A DNA stretch of 64,000 nucleotides from Protonemura montana (taxonomy: Eukaryota > Arthropoda > Insecta > Plecoptera > Nemouridae). A program made the position numbers and the translations under genes. Positions 52,982-63,705 of the stretch are shown piece after piece. Below the pieces are notes generated by a model. It was not told the DNA's origin. It worked only from the letters and a program-made list of their open reading frames with translations, and ran no database searches. Where the stretch lies: NCBI GenBank assembly GCA_947568835.1, contig OX387609.1, positions 2,112,001-2,176,000 on the forward strand. Direction: 5' to 3'. How positions within the stretch are numbered: position 1 is the stretch's first letter; every line of letters starts with the position of its first letter.

Positions 52982-55900
52982 GTAAGTCTTCAGTTTCACA
53001 GTTGTTATTTTTAACTTTTTTACAATTTAAATCTAGCCGTGTACCGTGCCAAACCTAGTTTTTTTAGTACTTGAACGAAATTTAAGTTGTGCTGTTGATA
53101 TGAATGATTTTTTATTGGTACTTAGTCAACATTTTAGCCCCAGTTTTTCAGTAGTATGTTAATTACTTAAAATACCACAGAAAAACCAGTACTAATGACC
53201 AGCCTAACAGAAGATAAATATAGAACAGCCAGTTTAAGACTCATTTTCATGGTCACAGCCGAATAGCTTGAGTTTAAATTTTTAATGGATATTTTAAACT
53301 TTGTTCTTAGTGTATTTTGCATTAGAATCACAATCCCTATGTTCATTTTAGCTAAAATAGCTAGAGAAAAAATCATACGCCGTGAAAAGGTAAACACAAA
53401 ACAAATATTAGCTAATTACTGAGCCCTACTTTATTTACTTGTGGTAAACATGTTCTTAAGCTAATGGTAGCTTGTTCTTCTTGGTCTTCCTCAGCTTTGT
53501 TTCTAGTCATGGTAAGTATTTTCTCCACCATGACATCTGCACAGGAAATCATCTCGGATGAAAGGGCACTGGACCCACTTCAAGCTGTGGCGTCCAGTAA
53601 TCTAAAATTCACCAATTCAATCTACAAGGTATGTACTTTTAATGAACAATTACTCTGTTATAAGTTGAATGCTTATACATGATTTGTTTGTACAATCTGT
53701 TTTTTCTCTGCATATACCGTATTTACTATTTAGGTCATCATTGTTTAAGTACCCACAAACAACTGTAATAGCAATCAGTAACGCCAATAAGCAATCAACA
53801 ATTAACCATTAATGTATCCCAACAATGCCAAGGAAAACACTTATTTATAATTACGGCAATTCTTTTATGCAATCCCATTGTCCTTTGTGTGATCTCAAAA
53901 ATTGGTGTCCAAAAGGGGGTACAAACCCCGATCTCCACCTGTCGCGGGTGTTGCTCTAACCAATTGAGCTACTTGGACCCCGATCTCCACCTGTCACGGG
54001 TGTTGCTGTAACCAATTGAGCTACTTGGACACTGACTTTTTGAGAAGATTTTAGTGTATTTGATGAGAATGACGGATCTCCAAGGAGTAGAACCAAGTGA
54101 ATGTGAATACTCACAGTCACTCTAAATATGCTATTGCTCAATGCAAGCATTTCTAATTTAATACACATTTAAAAACCACCAATACATTCCGATTTTTTTT
54201 TTAAATGCGTATCGTTACTCAATTTATTTCCACGGGCAATTTTATGTCTAGTAAAATCCAGATCTACCAACAATTAAATTGAAAACAATGCCTTCTCATT
54301 AATGATCAATAAATCCACGTCCGTTACGTTGTGTTTTTTTTTCTTGCTTATCAATGCAATTTTACTTTCAAGATGTGAATGCAAACTTGTCGTGTAAACA
54401 TTTTGTAATTTTTGCATGTTTAAAAAATGTTGGTCAAGCTTTTCGACTGTTTCGTTAAGTTTGCCAGCAAAACAACCGTTAGATTGCCTAGACTTTTGAC
54501 CAGTTCTTTCGGAATGATTCAGGTCAACCTAATGAACTAAGCAAAGTAAAATTGATTTGATTTGATTTGAGTTTTGTTATTTTTCATTCCCTTACAGAAT
54601 AATCTTTTTGTTTGTTAAAAACTAGAGTTTGAAAAAAGGTCACAGTTTGTACAAGATGTCATTAATTATTTAAATCAGCAATACATGTTCAGAAGTAGAA
54701 AATTTGATAAAATCTTCAATTCACAACATATTTTCATTAAACTAGCCTAGCTTTACATATTACAATAAATACATTTACAATCATTTGCTAGCAGAAATTC
54801 GTCTAAAGTCTAAGCTGTAAACAAATGATTATATTTTGAGAAAATAGGGATATTTTTTTGAATTTTTCACAAGTTTTACCCGTTGGTAAGACCACCGTAT
54901 AAACAAGACAAAGTAAATATCATTTCTTTTGCATCTTTCCGCAGATTCTGTCTGAAAAGGAAGGCAATTTCTTCTTCTCACCAATCAGCATCGAAGTAAT
55001 CCTTGCGCTAACCTACTTTGGCGCCAGGGGAACGACAGCCTCGCAAATGTCCGATGCACTTAACCTTCCCAAGGACGACAACGTTGTTGAACTCGGTTTC
55101 AAGTCTCTCGTGAACCAACTTAAGGTACGCCTTCACATTCTCAACCACACCTAACCTAGAAACTCCTCCAGGATTTACTTGTCCTATCGGCAGTGGTGTA
55201 GTCGAGGGTGTACGCGGGTATACGCCGTATACCCAAAAAGTATTTTGGACACCGAGCGTATTCCCAAAATAAATATACAGGGTATACGCCCAATAAATAC
55301 TCTTTGCAAAACTTTAAAATGCGTTTTGCAACGAAAATTCTTAATCTCCCTACAACCTGCACTGTAAAAACTCGAAAAGCAAAGTTTATTCCGAAAAGTG
55401 GGTAGTCCGTGTATGGTAGCGGTTCGTATGATCTGGATGGGTATGCAATGGTTTTTCCAAGCAGTCAACGTACTCATTCAACCCACCCGAGGAAAGCGCG
55501 ATTGCAGCTACCCCAACACCAAGTAGTAGTTTTAGTGTTGATAGGAATAAACTATCTAAGAACTATAAACTAGTTGATAGACTAAAGGTAAAGAATTAGA
55601 AACATCCCCACCATGCAGTACCTAACCTAGTGATGACCACAGCATTTGGAACTCACAGCCTGATAACCCAGCGTATACGCAAACAAAAATGTAGGACTAC
55701 ACCACTGCTTATCGGCGCCTGTCAGCAAAACTTTACTAACTGAACGACTGAAATTAGCCCCGAGCTCGTGTTATTATACACTTTTATGTTAATCTTTAAA
55801 AATGGGCAAGATTATTATCATTACGTGAACAATTTAAGAGAGTTGTTTCGCCTCCATCTTCTTTATCTGATGGATCCAGGGAACAATATCGTGTTGATAA

Positions 55901-58900
55901 TAATAAAATACTCCGCGCATTGCAAGCGTTTGTAATTCAAATAAGATTTCATCCTGAAACGATATTTTGTTTTTGTCATTCTTCAATTGGGGTTGGTTTC
56001 AAACTGTTTCAGCAAACATAACTCTCTTTTAGTGCAAATCCACTACAAAAAAATACGTGTACGAACACTGGATTCAACTAAGAAGGGAGACTTTTCAAAA
56101 TGGTTGTCTCGAGTATTTTTTGTTATGTGTAGTTTGGTATTGTTAACAGATTGAAGAAATTTGGGATCCACAACTGCTACGAAAACACTATATATATATT
56201 TTTTTTTTTTTGAAAAACACCGAATAATTGCTTAGAAGAGGCTGGGTAAGCATCCGATGTCAAAAAAAAAACGCTAAGCGTGAACAATAAAAATATTTCG
56301 GTTAGACCCGCTGTTTTACTTTCATGATATACACATTTTATTTTAGGCTTTAGAAATTAATTACTTTACTTTAATTTTAAACATTTGACTCAACTATGTT
56401 TAAGGGCGATGAGAACTTCACCCTGGAAATCGCGAACTCCATCTTCGCGGACAAGTCGCTTTCGTTGAAAAATGAATTCCAAACGTTGGCTCAGAATTCG
56501 TTTGCTTCCGACCTCCTGGCGGTCGACTTCAGAACTAACTACGAGGCGACTCGACTTCAAATCAACCAATGGGTGGAAAGCAAAACCAACGACAAGATCA
56601 AGGATTTGCTTGCTCAGGGAACTATCACTTCGCAAACGGCGCTCGTAAGGATTCTGCCTACTTTAAGCTTAAAATCTACATAGAAAAATACAATTTCATT
56701 TCCAATTCATCAAGTTCAGTTTTTGGTAAATGTTAACTTCTGGAATTTTACAAAAGAAAGTGTTCTGTTTTCTGCTGGATTCACGTTCAACGGTCAACGT
56801 TTTGACGATTTTGACAATTTTGACCTTTGGCAATAGAAGATTTTTTTTTTTATAACTTGGTCCCTATTTTCTTGTGATCCGTAAAAAAACTTAACAGTCT
56901 GTTAATTTATAATTTGCTTAGCAACATCCAGTAAGAAGATTTTTGTTTGTTAACGGTTCGTTAATTACTAACCGATACTAAAACTCAAAAGCCATTCCTA
57001 AAATTCAAGGCTAATTTTCGTTATTTGATTGCTTTTACTTGCAGTCTACATTTACTTTTTGCAACACCTGCTCTAGGACATCAGAGCAGGAACACTCGAC
57101 AGCATTTTATTATTATCATCACTATAACCGTCTCAAAAATTGATGCCCAAACGGAGACTCGAATTTCGATCTCCACCTGTCGCGGGTGTTGCTTTAACCA
57201 ATTGAGCTACTTGGACCCCGATCTCCACCTGTCACGGGTGTTGCTCTAACCAATTGAGCTACTTGGACCCCGATCTCCACCTGTCGCGGGTGTTGCTCTA
57301 ACCAATTGAGCTACTTGAACCCCGATCTCCACCTGTCGCGGGTGTTGCTCTAACCAATTGAGCTACTTGGACCCCAATCTCCACCTGTCGCGGGTGTTGC
57401 TTTAACCAATTGAGCTACTTGGACCCCGATCTCCACCTGTCACGGGTGTTGCTCTAACCAATTGAGCTACTTGGACCCCGATCTCCACCTATCGCGGGTG
57501 TTGCTCTAACCAATTGAGCTACTTGGACCCCGATCTCCACCAGTCGCGGAAGTTGCTCTATCTTATTGAGCCACAAGACCGGGTCCTTTTGAAAGGAATT
57601 CAATCCATTTTTGAGAAGTTATTATTGTTCCTCATAATAAAATACTTTGCCCATTGCAAGCAGTCACAAATCAAATCACCACGTCTAGTTCCACCGGGTG
57701 TTTAGGTTCTGGTGAACGCCATCTTCTTCAAGAGCGGCTGGGCTCAGAAGTTTAACGCTTCCAACACCCGACCAGAGAAGTTCTTCGTGACGCCCACGAT
57801 GACCAAGAAGGTGCAGATGATGAACACAAGGGCAATGTTTGCCATGATGTCGATGAAAGTCTTGGACTGTAAGGTGCTTGAATTGCCGTACAGGGTACGT
57901 ACATTCTTTAGATCGTATCTATTGAGCAGAGTTTAAGCGAAACCTACATTAATTTAGGGCGTAAGTTGTTAAATATAAATATAAATCAGTAACCTAGACC
58001 TTAATGGTCAACCATATCTATGGATAGCTGTCGATTTTTAAAGAAATTTATTTTCTCTCTCTAACAAAAACTATTTCAACTGGGTTTTGAATGCCAAGTG
58101 AAGAACAACTGAATTTCCCAACGTTTCATAACTTGTACCTGTTACTTTATCAAGGGTAAAAGCAGCCCTGGCAATTTTCCGATTACAAAAGAATCACATA
58201 AAATTATAACAATTACCAAGTTCAAGCTTCCTAAATGCATCTAAATAAAATAATCGGTTGTTATCTCTCTGGTAAAAACCACTAAAAATCAGAAAACAAT
58301 GTATGTAATTGGCTGATTAGTTTTGAACTCTTAAGCTCTACCCTATGGATCTGGGACCCTTTGGTTTGAGTTCGGTTGGAGGTAAGCTTCACGAAAAGGG
58401 AATCAGTTACCGAATTGAAACGCAAATGAGGCTAAACCTGTACATTTATCATCTCAAAATTATTTGGCTTTTAACTCACCCTGGCTAACATAACATTATT
58501 TAACAACAACGATGAACCCAAATGGTTTGGGTTCTGGTTTTAGACTATACATTTTTTACGCTTTCATTGGAATCCCTTATTTGAAATAAACGAATCAGGT
58601 TGTTACTTAAACCGAAACCGTGCTTGTTTAACGAAACAGTGCTTGTCTAACGAAACAGTGCTTGTCTAACGAAACAGTGCTTGTCTAACAAAACAGTGCT
58701 TGTCTAACGAAACAGTGCTTGTCTAACGAAACAGTGCTTGTCTAACGAAACAGTGCTTGTCTAACGACACGGTGCTTGTCTAACGACACGGTGCTTGTCT
58801 AACGACACGGTACTTGTCTAACGACACGGTGCTTGTCTAACGACACGGTGCTTGTCTAACGAAACAGTGCTTGTTTAACGACACGGTGCTTGTCTAACGA

Positions 58901-61179
58901 CACGGTACTTGTCTAACGACACGGTGCTTGTTTCAGGGCGACAGACTTTCCTTTGTGGTGTTCCTGCCCAACGAAGTGGACGGTCTTGCCGAGCTCGAGG
59001 CAAATCTTCCCAGCGTCGATTGGAACCAGCTGATGGGCAGGCACGATACACTCAACGTGGAAGTTTCGCTGCCCAAATTCAAGCTTGCCCACTCCATCGA
59101 ACTCAACGACGTACTCAAGCAGGTAACTTACTCCTTTGTACTAAACGTTCAGATCTACTAAAATATTAAACTCTCGAATTGAACTTTTAACTCTCAGAAC
59201 CGAACGGTCATGTTGGAAATACCGGTTCTCGTGAGATCACAGAAGTTAAGCAACACTGCGCTGGATAAGGTATTGGATGTGTGACCATCATACACATGAC
59301 CAGTTCTGTTCGGGAGAGAGTTTGGAGGGATGAAAGTTAGGCAACACTGCACTGGGTCAGGTATTGGATGGGTGACTATCATACACATGACCAGTTCTGT
59401 TCGGGAGAGAGGTTGGAGGGATGAAAGTTAAGCAACACTGCGCTGGGCCAGGTTTTGGATGGGTGACCATTATACACATGACCACCTCTGTTCGGTAGAG
59501 AGGTTGGAGGGATGAAAGTTAGTACAGCAACTTCACTCGCCTTGCTTATCAACCTCTCGACAGCATGGATTTGTGGAGGAATCCTGTTGTTCACGTTGTA
59601 CCGTCCTTCGGAAGGGACGTTAAGCCGGTGGTCCCCTTGGTCTTCGACAGGAGTTTCCCCTCCTCCCTTCTAGGCTAGGTTAGGTTCATCATTCACTGAA
59701 TAGCATTCATCTAATAGCGTTAGACCAGTGCCGCATGGCCAGATGTCAACACAGCGCGACGTCAAACCCCAATAATCAATCAACACGAAACATCGGTATA
59801 TTTACTTGGAGTTATTTAAAAGTGAAAGAAATTTTTGATTTCAAACTAGATTTCAACTAAAATTAAGAAAGGTGGGAAAACTGTATCTCAATCTCCTGCA
59901 ATCTTAGGTCAATGCCACGAATTCATAACAATTGGTTCCAGCTGTTGATGAAGGTACATGCAGTACCTAAGTCAAACCCGAGTGACTCTTCGTCGAATGT
60001 TAACAACTAATTTCGGTCACAAAATTGCACTTTTCCAGCTGCGAAAAGCGATTTCTTCACACTGATATTCTGCAAATTGATACTTAAATGGGGGACTCCC
60101 ATTTGGACATCAATTTTTGGGACGGTATTAGTGTTGATAATAATAAAATGCCCCGCGCATTGCAAGCGTTTGCAATAAAAATAAAAGATATCATCCAATT
60201 TTTTGAACATTTGCTCCTTCTCCAAAAAAAAATGGTAAGATAGTGAACAGAAATGTCCAATTTCTTTACAAAAATTACACTCACGCACTTTTTTACTATT
60301 GAATTTCTTAAATACTCTGTACTTTCAGTTTTCATATCCTATTATCTTGTTTAAATAGGTCTCAAAAACTTCATGTAACTAACGGTCCTGCGATGGTTTC
60401 AGCTTGGTATGGTCGGTATTTTCGAAGACACTGCTGACTTTTCGGGCCTATCCCAGCAAGAGGTGAAGGTCAGCAAAGTCGTTCACAAAGCGTTCATCGA
60501 AGTGAACGAGGAAGGAACTGAGGCAAGTGCCGCAACTGGTAAGTCTCCCTTTCATTCTCCCCGCCTTCTTCTCTGTAGATTACCGCCTCGTTTAAAATGA
60601 ACCTAAAACTCTGTTTCACGATGTTCGTTTTACCTCGTAATATTATTATTATTTGTGGTGTTTAACGACGCACTGTTATGCCATCTGGCCATGTGGCACT
60701 GGTCTAATGGCGTCGGTGAATGAGAGGATGATGATGAGGATGATGATGAACCTAACCTAGTCTAGAAGGGAGGAGGGGAAACCCAGTGCCGGCACGTAGC
60801 CTACTCCTGTCGAAGACCAAGGGGACCACCGGCTTAACGTCTCTTCGGAAGGACGGTTCAACGCAAACAACAGGATTCCTCCACAAATCCATGCCGTCGA
60901 GAGGTTGATAAGCAAGGCGAGTGAAGTTGCTTCATCATCATCCACTCATTCACCGACGCCATTAGACCAGTGCCACACGGCCAGATGTCAAAACAGTGCG
61001 TCGTTAAACACTACAAATAAAATGATAGAGGCACAGTCACAATCGAGATGTTTGTTTCAGCCGTAGCTAGCACCTTTAAGTCGATGTTTCCGCGTTTCGA
61101 AGCGAATCACCCGTTCATGTTCGCCATTGTGGACAAACGCCTCCGTACCACACTCTTCGTTGGAAGATACGTGGGTTAG
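52909..61179 (+). CDS. Serpin B: secreted inhibitory serpin, single reactive loop
   Basis: Eight exons (52909-52981, 53495-53628, 54945-55124, 56405-56644, 57706-57894, 58937-59122, 60403-60538, 61061-61179) give 418 aa. Five internal exons have exactly the lengths of their serpin A counterparts (134, 180, 240, 189, 186), as does the hinge exon (136). The hinge is [11 protein letters not shown], of the inhibitory type. The bait is predicted as Lys-Ser ([13 protein letters not shown]) with a canonical seven-residue spacing to ANHPF. It is a tandem duplicate of serpin A. No alternative terminal exon was found downstream, so this copy makes one inhibitor, probably of a trypsin-like protease. Transcription start and tissue use are unknown. 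Confidence 0.93.
53495..53628 (+). CDS. Serpin B exon 2
   Basis: Acceptor TGGTCTTCCTCAG. It encodes the signal core [15 protein letters not shown], then [20 protein letters not shown] and the KFTNSIYK shared with serpin A. Confidence 0.9.
53900..54040 (-). mobile_element. tRNA-derived SINE, two-unit head and tail
   Basis: On the minus strand, two 52-bp units (GTAGCTCAATTGGTTAGAGC) are followed by GGGGTTTGTACCCCCTTTTG and CACCAATTTTTGAGATCACA, the SINE tail. It lies in serpin B intron 2. Confidence 0.82.
54945..55124 (+). CDS. Serpin B exon 3
   Basis: Acceptor TCTTTCCGCAG. It encodes [20 protein letters not shown] and [15 protein letters not shown] and ends LVNQLK|GTACGC. Confidence 0.95.
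55191..55707. mobile_element. hAT-type MITE with 8-bp target duplication
   Basis: The terminal inverted repeats are CAGTGGTGTAGTC and GACTACACCACTG. The flanks are CCTATCGG (55,183-55,190) and CTTATCGG (55,708-55,715), an 8-bp duplication with one mismatch. Short palindromic GTATAC motifs recur inside. It has no transposase. It lies in serpin B intron 3. Confidence 0.85.
55893..55960 (+). mobile_element. tRNA-derived SINE tail
   Basis: TGTTGATAATAATAAAATAC, CCGCGCATTGCAAGCGTTTG and AAATAAGATTTCATCC match the tail seen after the tRNA-like arrays. Confidence 0.65.
56405..56644 (+). CDS. Serpin B exon 4
   Basis: Eighty codons. The acceptor ACTATGTTTAAG is weaker than in serpin A. It includes [33 protein letters not shown] and ITSQTAL|GTAAGG. 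Confidence 0.94.
57115..57690 (-). mobile_element. tRNA-derived SINE with about eight-unit head
   Basis: On the minus strand it runs from CTTGTGGCTCAATAAGATAG through about eight 52-bp A-box units. The last unit has an intact B box (AATTCGAGTC), followed by CCGTTTGGGCATCAATTTTT, GAGACGGTTATAG and the TAATAATAAAAT tail. This is the most complete copy. It ends just before serpin B exon 5. Confidence 0.85.
57706..57894 (+). CDS. Serpin B exon 5
   Basis: Encodes [35 protein letters not shown] and [14 protein letters not shown]. The acceptor is CCGGGTGTTTAG. Confidence 0.94.
58065..58170. mobile_element. Foldback element, left arm only
   Basis: ACTATTTCAACTGGGTTTTG and AATTTCCCAACGTTTCATAA, then TACTTTATCAAGGGTAAAAG. 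The right arm is missing. Confidence 0.6.
58606..58936 (+). repeat. 19-bp minisatellite ending in a 3' splice site
   Basis: About 17 copies of CTTGTCTAACGAAACAGTG (later copies ACGACACGGTG). The last copy reads TAACGACACGGTGCTTGTTTCAG, and the AG is the acceptor of serpin B exon 6. Each unit carries a branch-point-like CTAAC. Confidence 0.95.
58937..59122 (+). CDS. Serpin B exon 6
   Basis: Encodes [20 protein letters not shown] and [20 protein letters not shown] and ends at CAG|GTAACT, 62 codons. Confidence 0.94.
59205..59775 (+). mobile_element. 5S-derived SINE with three-unit head
   Basis: The leader CATGTTGGAAATACCGGTTC is followed by units at about 59,244, 59,335 and 59,424. The body runs from 59,515 and ends near CAGCGCGACGTCAAACCCCA. 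It lies in serpin B intron 6. Confidence 0.9.
60085..60190 (+). mobile_element. tRNA-derived SINE tail
   Basis: GGACTCCCATTTGGACATCA, ATTTTTGGGACGG, TGATAATAATAAAATGCCCC and GCGCATTGCAAGCGTTTGCA are present, without the repeated head. Confidence 0.7.
60403..60538 (+). CDS. Serpin B exon 7 (hinge)
   Basis: Encodes [20 protein letters not shown] plus the first base of the next codon, donor AACTG|GTAAGT, phase 1. It has the same length and exit phase as the serpin A hinge exon. Confidence 0.95.
60645..61022. mobile_element. 5S-derived SINE bodies in inverted arrangement
   Basis: A reverse full body (60,645-60,930, tail ATTATTATTTGTGGTGTTTA to GCAAGGCGAGTGAAGTTGC) abuts a forward tail half (60,931-61,022, CATCATCATCCACTCATTCA to AAACACTACAAATAAAATGA). 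Together they fill most of the intron before the last exon of serpin B. Confidence 0.88.
61061..61179 (+). CDS. Serpin B terminal exon, predicted bait Lys-Ser
   Basis: The acceptor ATGTTTGTTTCAG leads into [14 protein letters not shown], then [10 protein letters not shown] and LFVGRYVG with the stop TAG. Confidence 0.94.
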
Positions 61180-61411
61180 GCGTTTGACAGACGCTTGCTG
61201 TCAGATCCTTTCTGATCACATGCGCTAGAACAAGGTCACCGATTTGATGCAAAGCGTATACTCGCTTGTTTGTACGTAAGTGAATGGTTCACTTTTTACA
61301 TATTTAGCCTTTGTTGACAGAAATGTATTTTCAGTCGAAATTCCCAGATTGCAAGAAGCACTGAAGCGTTTGTCAAATCAATTGAATGAACTTGTATTAT
61401 GATTAAATTGC

Positions 61412-61417
61412 AATAAA
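61412..61417 (+). terminator. Poly(A) signal of serpin B
   Basis: AATAAA 233 bp after the stop codon, followed by AT-rich sequence. It is the first canonical signal downstream. Confidence 0.6.
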
Positions 61418-61439
61418 ATTATTTGGCAAAAATTACAAT

Positions 61440-62330
61440 CGAAACCACTTTGATTTGCCTGCAGATTCGAGCTCGGGACATTCCAGTTGCTTTACCGGTT
61501 CGATCCCACACTATTTCATTTCCATCCTTCGCTTGCCGATTTCTGCTCCCTTGCTGATTTCTTCTGAAGAACCAAAAAGCAATGAATATTTAAAATGTCT
61601 TCATATTTGCCTCTAGGTACTTACAAATATTGCAACTGATTTCTATAACACAGCTAATTTGAACTTAGACCGCGTCGACGCTTGGTCTAAATCACAAATA
61701 GATTTTGAAATGTCATAATTCACTTTAGTTTTTACTCTACGCAAGGCCAAGTGATCAGAGATGAGCGCTAAAATGGATCTAATAAACCGATGACAGTTAC
61801 AACTTGATATAGATTTTCTATATTTGGGAGTTGATGGCTGATTTAAATCAGGATTTCAAGCCAAACCTAGACTTAGACATACATTTAATTTTGACTTTCA
61901 TGAGCTAAAATTTCAATAAATAAACCTCTTTCGATGTTTTACAACAAAAAAGAGCTATGACTTTTGCGACTAGTAGAGATTTTTTTGTTTCTTATTTCTT
62001 TAGAGGAGAAGATTTTAGACGATAACAACTTTTATCATCAAATCATCCTCGTTACTCATTCCAAAACGTTCTGAAACGCAATCCTCGTGGAAAGAAATTG
62101 GTACAAACGTAAACATTTAACCTATTTAATAGCTAATATTTAATGTATTATTTTGCTGTTTTTATAAAATCCTGATGCTGTTATCAATAAATTTACAAAA
62201 TACTTCGTTTCTCTTGCATATCTCGTTAAATTAAAACATTATCTCCAGTCAGCTGACTTTTGAATTTGGTGCCAGTTACGGTCGAGTGTTGGGCTTTCTG
62301 GCTCGCTGCCAGTCTCGAAGAGAAACAAGT
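61440..62330. other. Intergenic after serpin B; nothing recognised
   Basis: A B-box-like TACCGGTTCGATCCC near 61,494 may be a tRNA-derived relic. No serpin-type terminal exon is present. Confidence 0.45.
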
Positions 62331-62474
62331 ATGGCCGCGGCCGATGCGAAATCCGGTGTGTGTATGAACAGAAATGACCAGATACAAGAGGATTCATCGG
62401 AGAGTGAAGCAGACATCGAGCCTGCCGAATCGTTTCGTCGCCAACTGTCCACGAATCGCGACATCAAACACACG
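62331..62474 (+). CDS. Orphan first coding exon, acidic N-terminus
   Basis: ATG at 62,331 opens a 48-codon frame (MAAADAKSGVCMNRNDQIQE, then an acidic DSSESEADIEPAE, then FRRQLSTNRDIKHT) ending at ACG|GTATGT in phase 0. GC content and codon quality exceed the surroundings. Later exons must lie beyond the window or are unrecognised. The protein family is not known to me; there is no signal peptide, so a cytosolic or nuclear N-terminus is likely. Confidence 0.6.
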
Positions 62475-63000
62475 GTATGTCAGGTTTGCTCGTAAATTAA
62501 TAGTTTACTATCGATTTTGTCAGCTCCCGGCCAGACTAGGCCAAAAAGAGGCGTGCCTGGCAAACCGTTGCTCTCCTGCACAACCCCTCATTACTTTGAC
62601 AGTTTCCTTTCAGAGCACACTTCTCCTGATTGATTTGCAATAAACCACAAGCCCTAAGTGATAACCGATAATAATACATGTCACGCACTTTATCAGTACA
62701 TAGTTACGCGCTTAAATTTGTGTAATATTACAAAATACAGTCTCTTTTCTTTGAAAATTTGCGAGGTCGCCAAAAACCCTATCTTAACCCTGACCCACGA
62801 GCGATTAGCTGAACAATTATTTTAGTTAATCACATGAAAAAAACGGGAAGCATATATCAATCAGTGTATCATTCAGATAGCACAACTCTATTATACAACC
62901 TCTTATCGGTAGTAAACGAGGCACTTGTTTCACCCCCAGAGCACGCTCGGTGATTATTCTCTGGGCAATCCCCTTTTTCGCGTTATCGACTCTTCAACAG
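62475..63000. other. Intron or intergenic; nothing recognised
   Basis: No exon or repeat family is supported. Confidence 0.4.
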
Positions 63001-63005
63001 GTAGC

Positions 63006-63060
63006 TATAAGAGAGGCCCCCATAGTAGGTGAAGTGTACTTCTGCACGGCAGTCGACGGT
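63006..63060 (+). promoter_or_regulatory. Candidate TATA promoter
   Basis: TATAAG at 63,006-63,011 in a GC-richer context (GTAGCTATAAGAGAGGCCCC). An initiator-like pyrimidine stretch lies about 30 bp downstream. The gene it serves is unknown. Confidence 0.4.
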
Positions 63061-63507
63061 TAATTCATTGCGATAGTTAACGGTACCAAATATTTACATA
63101 AGATTTCATCATTTATCTAAAACAGAGCATATTACCTGTGTTGTCCTAGATTTATTATGATTTATTGTTATGATTTTAATATAAAATTAGATATGTGCTA
63201 TTTAAAAATGCATGCATAACGGTTTAATCCGGTAATCAGCTGATGAAATGAAATCGATTGGTCCATTTTCGTCTGCCTATTTGAATTGCCTATTTGAATG
63301 GCGCGTTAAATTTTCGACCGTTGAAAATACTAACTAACCGGTTGGCATTGTTCCTAGCTCGGCGCATGTAAATGAGCTTCTCGACAATGCCGTTTAATTA
63401 GAATCTATATTACCGATACATAAAATGACGCGGTTTATTGGTATGATTTCACACAAAGGCAGCCATCGGGGGTAACCCAGTATATCACACGAGCTGAAAA
63501 TAGCCGG

Positions 63508-63705
63508 TATAGGGAAATGTTTGCGTTCAGTTCAGTTTAGAAGAGCGTGGAAGACGGCTGGGAGCTTGACCTAGTGGCAGAAAGTCACCTGTCATTGCCG
63601 ATTACAGCACCTTTACGTTTCTTATCTGGCATCAGTGTTTTACAACTATAAGGACAGTGACTTTTTGAAAACATTCTTACCAATCTTATTAAGAAGTGAT
63701 TTTCG
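63508..63705 (+). promoter_or_regulatory. Candidate promoter and 5' noncoding exon
   Basis: A TATAGG-like box (63,508) and a doubled TCAGT initiator (63,527-63,536) are followed by about 170 bp without a long frame, up to a good donor (TTTCG|GTACGTG at 63,705). This fits a noncoding first exon of a gene that continues past the window. Confidence 0.4.
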
